Assembly: GCA_045588575.1 (NCBI GenBank)
Contig: JAZNEJ010000008.1
Span: forward strand, 248,001 to 312,000
Direction: 5' to 3'
From: RGIG5299 sp045588575
GTDB lineage: Bacteria; Bacillota; Clostridia; Oscillospirales; RGIG5299
Length of the DNA: 64,000 bases
Each line of letters begins with the position of its first letter. The first letter of the stretch is position 1. Below the pieces are notes generated by a model. That model saw nothing but the letters and a program-made list of their open reading frames with translations. It did no database searches and was not told the DNA's origin. The translations under genes were made by a program, and so were the position numbers. Positions 1 through 7,600 of this stretch are shown here, piece after piece.

Positions 1-26
1 AGAGTCTTTTTAAGACTCTTTTTTGT
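1..26 (+). terminator. Intrinsic terminator of an upstream gene
   Basis: The window opens with the stem AGAGTCTT/AAGACTCT followed by a run of T, a rho-independent terminator. Its gene lies outside the window and the stem may extend further upstream. The AT-rich stretch from here to the rplM promoter shows no credible gene. Confidence 0.75.
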
Positions 27-221
27 TTTCATAAAAACGCCTTGTTTTTGGCAAAAAATGCAAGAAAAGCTGCAAAATCAGCCTAAAAATTGCCGATTTT
101 AATAAAAAATAAAAAATATTTAAAAAATGAAAACAAAATCAAAAAAGAGAGAGAAAACGAGCAAATAAGAGCAAATAAGAGAGAATAGAGGAAATAAATT
201 GATTTTTTTGGTTTTAAGGTC

Positions 222-250
222 TTGACAAGGTAAAAAATATAGTGTAATAT
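222..250 (+). promoter_or_regulatory. Sigma-A promoter of rplM-rpsI
   Basis: TTGACA, a 17-nt spacer and TAATAT give a near-consensus housekeeping promoter. Transcription would start near 257, leaving a leader of about 75 nt before rplM. Confidence 0.85.
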
Positions 251-257
251 ATTGCAG

Positions 258-330
258 TCGAAACGTAATAAATTCGTTTTAAAAAAAAGAATAAGCGGTG
301 TTAAAAACCGCACAGAGAGGAATAAAAAAC
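258..330 (+). promoter_or_regulatory. rplM 5' leader with two small hairpins
   Basis: The leader holds an AAACG/CGTTT hairpin (261-279) and a GCGGT/ACCGC hairpin (295-311) directly upstream of the ribosome site. L13 leaders that control rplM-rpsI by r-protein binding are known in Firmicutes. Whether this one belongs to that family is inference and needs a covariance-model test. Confidence 0.4.
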
Positions 331-756
331 ATGAAAACCTTTATGGCAAGTGCAGAGAAGACCGAACGCAAATGGTTTATCATTGATGCAAAAGGTCAGC
401 CTGTCGGCAAGGTAGCCGTTTTGGCAGCCGACATTTTAAGAGGCAAAGTTAAGCCTGAATTCACTCCTCATGCAGACTGCGGCGATTTCGTAATCGTAAT
501 CAACGCTAAAGAGGCAATTTTAACAGGCAAAAAAGCAGAACAGAAAGTTTACCGTCATCACACCGGTTGGGTTGGCGGCCTTAAAGAAATAAGCTACAAA
601 AAGCTTATGGAAACATCTCCCGAAACCGTCATTGAAAAGGCAGTTAAAGGCATGATTCCCTCAACCACCATCGGCAGAGCTGCATTTTTAAGACTTAAAG
701 TCTATGCAGGCGCAGAGCATCCCCATGCAGCACAGCAGCCTGAGCTTTGGAAGTAA
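331..756 (+). CDS. rplM: 50S ribosomal protein L13
   Basis: Protein of 141 aa with the full L13 fold signature. The N-terminal TERKWFIIDAKGQPVGKVA, the central HHTGWVGGLKE and the C-terminal VYAGAEHPHAAQQPE are all recognisable. L13 binds 23S rRNA early in assembly of the large subunit. The start at 331 is chosen because GAGAGGAA lies just before it and the protein then begins MKTFMA as in homologues. A GTG 33 nt upstream sits in the leader hairpin and would add an unrelated extension. rpsI follows after 15 nt in the conserved rplM-rpsI operon. Confidence 0.97.
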   Translation: MKTFMASAEKTERKWFIIDAKGQPVGKVAVLAADILRGKVKPEFTPHADCGDFVIVINAKEAILTGKKAEQKVYRHHTGWVGGLKEISYKKLMETSPETVIEKAVKGMIPSTTIGRAAFLRLKVYAGAEHPHAAQQPELWK

Positions 757-771
757 CGGAGGATTTGAAGA

Positions 772-1173
772 ATGTATACAGCTAAAAAAGAGTATTTTTA
801 CGGCACCGGCAGAAGAAAGAGCTCGGTAGCAAGAGTTAGAATTATGCCCGGCACAGGCGTAATCACCATCAACAACAGAGATATCGACGATTATTTCGGT
901 CTTGAAACCTTAAAGCTCGTCGTTCGTCAGGCATTCGAAGTAACCGAAACCCTCGGCAAATTCGACGTTATTGCAACCGTTTGCGGCGGCGGCGTTACCG
1001 GTCAGGCAGGCGCAATCCGTCACGGCACTGCAAGAGCATTGCTCCGCTACGATGCAGAGCTTCGTCTTCCCTTGAAAAAGGCAGGCCTCTTAACCAGAGA
1101 CCCCAGAATGAAGGAAAGAAAGAAGTATGGCTTAAAGGCTGCACGTCGCGCACCTCAGTTCTCAAAGAGATAA
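772..1173 (+). CDS. rpsI: 30S ribosomal protein S9
   Basis: Protein of 133 aa. It carries YGTGRRKSSVARVRI near the N-terminus, the GGGVTGQAGAIRHG block, and the basic C-terminal tail ending in FSKR that reaches toward the P-site tRNA in known ribosomes. A GGAGG site precedes the ATG. It is co-transcribed with rplM and ends before an intrinsic terminator, so this is a standard two-gene operon. Nothing is unusual in length or motifs. Confidence 0.97.
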   Translation: MYTAKKEYFYGTGRRKSSVARVRIMPGTGVITINNRDIDDYFGLETLKLVVRQAFEVTETLGKFDVIATVCGGGVTGQAGAIRHGTARALLRYDAELRLPLKKAGLLTRDPRMKERKKYGLKAARRAPQFSKR

Positions 1174-1196
1174 TTTCGGCTTATGCCGTTTACACA

Positions 1197-1231
1197 AAAT
1201 GCTTCGCTTTATGCGGAGCATTTTTGTTTTT
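1197..1231 (+). terminator. Terminator of rplM-rpsI
   Basis: AATGCTTCGC and GCGGAGCATT form a stem around a short loop, followed by TTTTTGTTTTT. It ends the ribosomal operon. Confidence 0.85.
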
Positions 1232-1242
1232 AAAAAATAATG

Positions 1243-1279
1243 AAAGCTCACAATTTTACTTGTGAGCTTTGTTCTTTTA
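1243..1279 (-). terminator. Terminator of the minus-strand lipoprotein gene
   Basis: GCTCACAA and TTGTGAGC form a perfect stem. The minus-strand side is followed by a T-rich run (plus-strand TAAAAAATAATG), so it terminates the lipoprotein gene. It could act in both directions. Confidence 0.7.
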
Positions 1280-1283
1280 TGAT

Positions 1284-1736
1284 TTATAAATTTGTGTGAA
1301 AATAATAGAGAATGTTGGTTTGAGTATCAAAAATGTAAAGATCTAAACGGTAAACGGTGGTAATACCGCCTCCCCAAATTTCTTCATCGGAGAAAAGAAC
1401 GTAATAGTCCTCGGTGTCTATAATTGTTTTATCAAAATCATAGTCTTCAACAAATTCTTCACCGCTCGCTTTAAGAGCGCTCTCAAACTCCGCAAAATAT
1501 ACCTCTAAACCAGATATCGCAGAAGCGTCAAGTCTAACAAAAAGCTTATTTTTAGAAAGGTCTACGGAGTCGAAGTAATATTTTTTGTATTCGGTGTAAT
1601 CACCCAGTCCGTAACGATACTGCTCTTCATATCCGTGATGACCACCTAAAGAGGTTAAAACCATTGTTGTATAATTGCAGGAGCTGAAAGAGAAAATCAT
1701 CAAGATTAAAATCAAAACAGCGATAACCTTTTTCAT
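1284..1736 (-). CDS. Small predicted lipoprotein, unknown function
   Basis: Protein of 150 aa. The N-terminus MKKVIAVLILILMIFSFSSC is a lipoprotein signal with the lipobox Cys at residue 20, so the mature part should be anchored to the outer face of the membrane. The remainder is acidic and aromatic-rich (YEEQYRYGLGDYTEYKKYYF) with no domain I recognise. The start at 1736 is set by the signal peptide. The open frame continues 44 codons upstream into AT-rich non-coding sequence and that part should be ignored. The gene is monocistronic, divergent from the 3D-domain gene, and has its own terminator. Confidence 0.7.
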   Translation of the reverse strand: MKKVIAVLILILMIFSFSSCNYTTMVLTSLGGHHGYEEQYRYGLGDYTEYKKYYFDSVDLSKNKLFVRLDASAISGLEVYFAEFESALKASGEEFVEDYDFDKTIIDTEDYYVLFSDEEIWGGGITTVYRLDLYIFDTQTNILYYFHTNL

Positions 1737-1822
1737 AAAACAACACCACGCTTTTTTCTTATTATAGCATAGAAATATAAAATTTTCAATATTTTTTAAA
1801 TTGCCGCTTTTTTTAAAAAATA

Positions 1823-1851
1823 TAGACAAATTCAAAACATTGTGGTAAAAT
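1823..1851 (+). promoter_or_regulatory. Promoter of the G5/3D-domain protein gene
   Basis: TAGACA, a 17-nt spacer and TAAAAT. Transcription would start near 1858, about 100 nt before the CTG start at 1962. Confidence 0.65.
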
Positions 1852-1879
1852 ATAAAAAATTCACACAACGTTATAATCG

Positions 1880-1897
1880 GCGTATAATATTATACGC
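1880..1897. repeat. 18-bp perfect palindrome in the leader
   Basis: GCGTATAATATTATACGC is an exact palindrome about 20 nt downstream of the predicted transcription start. It could be an operator or an RNA hairpin. Its role is unknown. Confidence 0.6.
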
Positions 1898-1961
1898 GCT
1901 GAATAATTAAGGATTTTTTTGGCAATAGTGTTGTTAAAATCTTGAAAAAGGAGGCGTTTTT

Positions 1962-3098
1962 CTGAATAAGAATAACCTCGTTTCAAGCCTTTTTGAGAAG
2001 GTAAAAAACAAAGTTAAAACCGCATTCGAGCAAATTAAACTGTTTAAAAAAGCGGTTTTTGAAGAAAGAAGAGAAGATGCCGTTAAAAAAGCGGTGTCGC
2101 TTTTAATAGTGCTTTTTTCGGTTTGCGTAACGGGCTTTTTAACCGTTTTTCAGGCTGTAAACACAAATTCCGTGCCTGAATACGAGATTGAAGACGAGAT
2201 GCTCGACGCAGGCCTTTATATGCAGCAATACACCTATAATCTTTTTAAATTAGACAGTCTTTTTTTATCGCGCGATTTGGAAACGGAGGAAGAAACAACC
2301 GAGCCGCTTCGCGAGGTAACGGTTATAGATGCAGGTGAAAAGCTCACTTTTTACAGCAAAGATATGACTGTAAAGCAGTTTTTAGAGGAAAATTATATCG
2401 TTTTGGGCGAGCAAGACAGTTTAAACGTTTCGGAAGAGCTGCTTTTATCAGAGGTTGAAAAAATTGAAATCAACCGCGTTGGCGTATCGCTTCAAACCGA
2501 AATTCAATACACCGATTTTAAAACCAAAACCAGCCGAGTTTATTTTTTGGCGGCAATAAACCAAATTCCCGCAAACGTTGAGGGAGTTAAGGGTAAAACG
2601 AAATTAACCTACCGCTGCACCTATGAAAACGGCAAGCTGGTTGATAAGCAGTTGGTTAGCAAAAATAAAATTTCCAACCCCGTTGACGCTATAAACTACG
2701 TCGTTTACACTCCCGAATGGGAACGCTACGGGTTAGATATGAGCTACGTTGTGGGCACGGCGCAATACCGCTCAACCGCATATTCCTCCGAGCAGAAGAA
2801 TTTAAGCTACTGTACCGCAATGGGCTATCACACCGACTACGGAATAGCGGCGGTAAGCTATAAAAATCCGGGCGCGGTAAGAATGGGAATGTGGGTTTAC
2901 GTTTCTTGTCCGGGGCTTAATTTCGATTACGGCTACGCCTACGTTTGCGATACTTCGCACAGCAGCAGTAACGACTGGATGGACCTTCATTTTGAAACTG
3001 TTCGCGAGGCAAAAAAATGGGGACGCCGCAATATAACCGTTTATATTCTTTCGGGCAAGCCGCCCTTTGTTGACGAGCCCGAGCGTTTTAAAAGATAA
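1962..3098 (+). CDS. DUF348/G5/3D-domain cell-wall protein, YabE-like, apparent CTG start
   Basis: Protein of 378 aa if initiated at CTG 1962. A membrane segment (SLLIVLFSVCVTGFLTVF) lies near residues 44-62. A DUF348 domain (TVKQFLEENYIVLGEQDSL) and a G5-like domain (roughly 170-245) follow. A C-terminal 3D domain ends EAKKWGRRNITVYIL. 3D domains belong to the double-psi barrel group that includes lytic transglycosylases and resuscitation-type factors acting on peptidoglycan. Of the three conserved Asp, two are present (CDTS and MDLHF). The first is replaced by Ser (AAVSYKNPG where relatives have AVDP). AAAGGAGG lies about 7 nt before CTG 1962, and the open frame runs through 44 further basic residues to GTG 2094. 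That GTG has no ribosome site and falls inside the membrane helix. YabE/YocH-type family assignment is confident; enzymatic activity is inference. Confidence 0.85.
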   Translation: MNKNNLVSSLFEKVKNKVKTAFEQIKLFKKAVFEERREDAVKKAVSLLIVLFSVCVTGFLTVFQAVNTNSVPEYEIEDEMLDAGLYMQQYTYNLFKLDSLFLSRDLETEEETTEPLREVTVIDAGEKLTFYSKDMTVKQFLEENYIVLGEQDSLNVSEELLLSEVEKIEINRVGVSLQTEIQYTDFKTKTSRVYFLAAINQIPANVEGVKGKTKLTYRCTYENGKLVDKQLVSKNKISNPVDAINYVVYTPEWERYGLDMSYVVGTAQYRSTAYSSEQKNLSYCTAMGYHTDYGIAAVSYKNPGAVRMGMWVYVSCPGLNFDYGYAYVCDTSHSSSNDWMDLHFETVREAKKWGRRNITVYILSGKPPFVDEPERFKR

Positions 3099-3102
3099 AC
3101 AG

Positions 3103-3134
3103 TAAAAGACCGCTTTATTTGCGGTCTTTTTTAT
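3103..3134 (+). terminator. Terminator of the G5/3D-domain gene
   Basis: AAAGACCGC and GCGGTCTTT pair around TTTATTT and are followed by TTTTA. Confidence 0.85.
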
Positions 3135-3144
3135 TTAATATCTA

Positions 3145-3173
3145 TTGACAAAACAGGGGTTTTATAGTATAAT
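3145..3173 (+). promoter_or_regulatory. Consensus sigma-A promoter of purA
   Basis: TTGACA, 17-nt spacer and TATAAT are all consensus. Transcription should start near 3180. Confidence 0.9.
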
Positions 3174-3198
3174 CTTTTAGGTAAATACAAAGAAAACC

Positions 3199-3236
3199 AA
3201 GCTTTTCGTCGGTATTGCCGTCGGAAAGCTTTTTTT
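3199..3236 (+). terminator. Terminator-like hairpin inside the purA leader
   Basis: AAGCTTTTCGTCGG and CCGTCGGAAAGCTT pair with one mismatch and one G-U pair, followed by seven T. The hairpin lies between the promoter and the purA ribosome site, about 20 nt after the predicted transcription start. It has the form of an attenuator, but there is no room upstream for a riboswitch aptamer. Confidence 0.7.
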
Positions 3237-3273
3237 GTGCAAAAAACAGGTAATAAAACGGAGGAAACAAGCA

Positions 3274-4548
3274 ATGTTAACAGCTATCGTTGGAATTAAC
3301 TGGGGCGATGAAGGAAAAGGCAGAATGGTTGACCTTCTTTCCGAACAGCAAGATATTGTCGTTCGCTATCAAGGCGGCAACAATGCAGGCCACACCGTAA
3401 TAAACCATCTCGGAAAATTCATTTTAAATCTTCTCCCGAGCGGCATTTTAAGACCCGAAATAGTAAACGTTATGGGTAACGGAATGGTTATCGACATTGA
3501 GCATCTCACAAAAGAGATGAAAAATCTCACCGATGCAGGCGTTAAAATCACTCCCGATAATTTAAAAATAAGCGATAAGGCAGTTATTTGTATGCCTTAC
3601 CACGTAATGCAGGACTGCTTGGAGGAGGAGCGTCTTAAAGACGGTAAATACGGCTCCACCCGCAGAGGCATTGCTCCCGTTTACGGCGATAAATATTTGA
3701 AAAAAGCAATCAGAATAGGCGACCTTTTGGACGAAGAATATTTAAAGAAAATTCTTCCCGGAATAGTTGAGTGGAAAAACCTCACAATCGAAAAGGGCTA
3801 CGGCGCAAAGAAAATTGAGGTTGAAGATATGTTTAACTGGCTTAAAACATACGGCGACCATTTAAAACCCTTTATAGTTAACACCACCGAATATCTTTAC
3901 GATGCCGTTAAAGCCGGCAAAAGAATTATGTTCGAGGCTCAGCTCGGCGCTCTTCGCGATATTGATTTCGGCATTTATCCCTACACCTCTTCTTCTTCGA
4001 TGATTGCGGCATACGCTCCCATCGGCGCAGGTATTCCCGGCGTTAAGGTTGATAATACCGTTGGTATAGTTAAAGCATACTCCTCTTGCGTGGGCGAAGG
4101 TCCCTTTACTGCCGAAATGTTCGGCGATGAAGCAAAAGAGCTTCGCGATGCGGGCGGTGAATACGGCGCCGCAACCGGCAGACCGAGAAGAGTCGGCGGC
4201 TTTGATGCAGTTGCAACCGCATACGGCGTTAAAATTCAGGGCGCAAATGAAATTGCCCTCACCAAACTCGACGTTCTTTCCTACATGAAGGAAATTCCCG
4301 TTGTTGTCGGCTACGACTATAACGGCAAGGTTTTAACCGATTTCCCTGTTGGCGACGTTTTGAACAAATCCAAACCTATAATTGAATATAAAAAAGGCTG
4401 GCAGTGCGATATTTCCGCTTGCCGCAAAATGTCCGACCTTCCCAAAGAAGCCGTTGATTACGTCAATTTCATTGAAAAATCAATAGGAGCTCACATTAAA
4501 TACGTTTCTGTCGGCGCTGAAAGAGAAGCCTATATTATCAACGACTAA
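3274..4548 (+). CDS. purA: Adenylosuccinate synthetase
   Basis: Protein of 424 aa that joins IMP and aspartate using GTP, the first committed step to AMP. Visible motifs are GINWGDEGKGRMVDLL (P-loop-like GDEGKG), GNNAGHT with the catalytic His, the segment YGSTRRGIAP, and TGRPRRVGGFD near the C-terminus. The start at 3274 follows GGAGGAAACAAGC and matches the family N-terminus; a GTG 39 nt upstream lies in the leader and is rejected. The gene has a strong promoter, a hairpin with a U tract in its leader, and a terminator before carB. carB has no separate promoter visible and may depend on read-through. Confidence 0.97.
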   Translation: MLTAIVGINWGDEGKGRMVDLLSEQQDIVVRYQGGNNAGHTVINHLGKFILNLLPSGILRPEIVNVMGNGMVIDIEHLTKEMKNLTDAGVKITPDNLKISDKAVICMPYHVMQDCLEEERLKDGKYGSTRRGIAPVYGDKYLKKAIRIGDLLDEEYLKKILPGIVEWKNLTIEKGYGAKKIEVEDMFNWLKTYGDHLKPFIVNTTEYLYDAVKAGKRIMFEAQLGALRDIDFGIYPYTSSSSMIAAYAPIGAGIPGVKVDNTVGIVKAYSSCVGEGPFTAEMFGDEAKELRDAGGEYGAATGRPRRVGGFDAVATAYGVKIQGANEIALTKLDVLSYMKEIPVVVGYDYNGKVLTDFPVGDVLNKSKPIIEYKKGWQCDISACRKMSDLPKEAVDYVNFIEKSIGAHIKYVSVGAEREAYIIND

Positions 4549-4552
4549 CAAC

Positions 4553-4585
4553 AAAAGAGCCGAGCAACCCTCGACTCTTTTTTTA
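4553..4585 (+). terminator. Terminator between purA and carB
   Basis: AAGAGCCGAG and CTCGACTCTT pair with one mismatch and are followed by TTTTTT. Only about 20 nt separate it from carB, whose expression probably relies on partial read-through. Confidence 0.75.
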
Positions 4586-4607
4586 GAAAAATAACGGAGG
4601 AAAAATT

Positions 4608-7600
4608 ATGCCTATCAATCCCAACATAAAGAAAACAGTTGTAATCGGCTCGGGCCCCATCGTTATAGGTCAAGCGGCGGAGTTTGACTATGCGGGCGCT
4701 CAGGCTTGCCGTGTTTTAAAAGAAGACGGCGTTGAGGTTGTTTTAATAAACTCAAACCCCGCAACGATAATGACCGATGAAAAGATGGCGGCAAAGGTTT
4801 ACATTGAGCCGCTCACCACAACCGTTGTTAAGAGAATAATTGAGAAGGAAAAGCCCGATTCAATTCTTTCAACTCTCGGCGGACAAACGGGATTAACCCT
4901 TTCGATGCAGCTTGCCAAGGAAGGCTTTTTAGATAAAATGGGCGTGCGTCTTTTGGGCGCCGACCCCGAAACCATAGATAAAGCAGAAGACCGCCAAAGC
5001 TTTAAAGATACCCTTGCTTCAATAGGAGAGCCCTTCGTTCCTTCAAAGGTTGTTAACACTCTCGAGGATGGCAAGACATTCGTTGATAACGAGGTGGGAT
5101 ATCCCGTTGTTATCCGTCCCGCATTTACCTTGGGCGGCACGGGCGGCGGCATTTGCTATAACGAAGACGATATGAACGAAATTTGCCAGAACGGCTTAAA
5201 GCTTTCACCCATCACTCAGGTTTTGGTTGAAAAGTGCATAAGCGGCTGGAAGGAAATTGAGTTTGAGGTTATAAGAGACAGAGTCGGCAACGCCATTGTT
5301 GTTTGCAGCATGGAAAATATCGACCCCGTTGGTGTTCACACCGGCGACTCAATCGTTGCCGCGCCCGCATTGACTCTTAACGAAAAAGATTTCAATATGC
5401 TCAAAACCTCGGCAATAAACATTGTTCAGGCATTAAAGGTTGAGGGCGGCTGTAACGTTCAGTTTGCACTTAATCCCGTAAATTCCGAATATGCGGTAAT
5501 TGAGGTTAACCCCAGAGTTTCCCGTTCTTCCGCACTTGCTTCTAAAGCAACGGGCTACCCCATTGCGAGAGTTGCAACCAAAATCGCAATAGGCTACACT
5601 CTCGATGAAATTACCGAAAACACCGAAAGATGCAAAAACGGCATCTTCGAGCCTGCGGTAGATTACATAGTTTTAAAATTCCCCAAATGGCCCTTCGATA
5701 AATTCGTTTACGCCAATAAAACGCTCGGAACTCAAATGAAGGCAACGGGCGAGGTTATGTCTATCGGCTCCTCCTTCGAGGAAGCGTTGATGAAGGCGGT
5801 CAGAGGCGCCGAAATAAAGAAAAGCTCAATGAACACGCCTGCTTACGCATCTTGGAGCGTGGATGAGCTGATTGCCGAAATTAAAAAATGCACCGACGAG
5901 CGCATTTTCTTGGTTTGGGAAGCGTTAAAAAGAGGCGTAACTCACGAGGAAATTTACGAAATCACCAAAATAGACTGGTGGTTCTTGGATAAGCTTCAGG
6001 GAATGCTCGATTTTGAAAGAGAAATGGCAGAAAGCGAGCTTACCGACGAGATTTACTTAAAAGCCAAAAAGCTTGGATATCCCGATAAGGTTATTGAAGA
6101 AATTTCGGGCAAAAAGATAAAGAACAGAAAGCTTGCAACCTATAAGGTTGTTGATACCTGCGCCAAGGAATTCAGAGTAACCTCTCCTTATTTCTATTCG
6201 AGCTTCGACGGCGAGCCCTGCGAGGCAACCGACTTTATTAAAAATAACAAAACCGATAAAAAGACGGTTATAGTTTTCGGCTCGGGTCCCATAAGAATAG
6301 GTCAGGGCATTGAGTTTGACTATGCTTCGGTTCACTGCGTTTGGGCGCTTAAAGAAGCAGGCTACGACGTGGTTATAGTAAATAATAACCCCGAAACCGT
6401 TTCAACCGACTTCGATACTGCCGACCGACTCTATTTCGAGCCGCTCACAACCGAGGACGTTGAGAGCATTTTAGAGGTTGAAAAGCCCTACGGCGTTGTT
6501 GTTGCATTTGGCGGTCAAACCGCAATTAAGCTCACCAAATTCCTCTCTGAAAGAGGCGAAAATATTTTAGGCACTCCCGCCGATTCCATTGATGCGGCTG
6601 AAGACAGAGAGCGCTTCGACGCGCTTTTGGAGCGTTATAAAATTTGCCGTCCCGCAGGACATACCGTAATGACCGAGGAAGAGGCAATTAAAGCCGCAAC
6701 CCAGCTCGGCTACCCCGTTTTAATGCGTCCGTCTTACGTTTTGGGCGGTCAGAATATGATAATCGCATTCAGCGAGGCCGACATCAAGGAGTATATGAAA
6801 ATTATACTCGCGCAAAACATTGAAAACCCCGTTTTAATAGACAAATATTTGGGCGGCACCGAAATTGAGGTAGACGCCATCTGCGACGGCGAGGATATTT
6901 TAATCCCCGGCATAATGGAGCATATCGAAAGAGCGGGCATTCACTCGGGCGACTCTATTGCGGTTTACCCCGCTTGGAACGTTTCCGACAAAATGAGAGA
7001 AAGAATAGTTGACGTTACCAAAAACCTTGCGCTTGAGCTTAACACCAAGGGACTTATAAATATCCAGTATCTCATTTATCAGGGCGAGCTTTACGTAATT
7101 GAGGTTAACCCCCGTTCTTCAAGAACCGTTCCCTATATAAGCAAGGTTACCAAAATTCCCATGGTAGACCTCGCAACAAGAGCAATGCTCGGCGAAAAAA
7201 TTAAAGATATGGGTTACGGCACCGGTCTTTATAAGGTTTCACCCTACGTTGCAATTAAGGTTCCCGTTTTCTCCTTTGAAAAGCTTCAGAATTTAGATAC
7301 GCATCTCGGCCCCGAAATGAAATCAACGGGCGAGGTTTTGGGCATTGCGGCAACAATGGAGGAGGCTCTTTATAAAGGCCTTTCAGCCGCAGGATATACC
7401 CTCAAAAAAGAGGGCGGCGTTTTCATAACCGTCAGAAACAGCGATAAGCACGAGGTTTATGAGGTTGCCAAAAACTTCTATGAGCTTGGCTTTAAGCTCT
7501 ACGCAACCGAAGGCACCGCAAAGGTTATAAGAGATGCAGGTATGGAGGTTGAGGTTGTTGCAAAAATTCACGAGGGCAACAATAACACCATAAGCCTCAT

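Noticed and set aside
83..313. 76-aa minus-strand frame before rplM
   Set aside because: Low-complexity AT-rich region containing the rplM promoter; Phe/Leu-rich artefact.
3150..3274. Purine riboswitch before purA
   Set aside because: The leader has too little sequence before the hairpin for an aptamer and shows no conserved purine-aptamer core.
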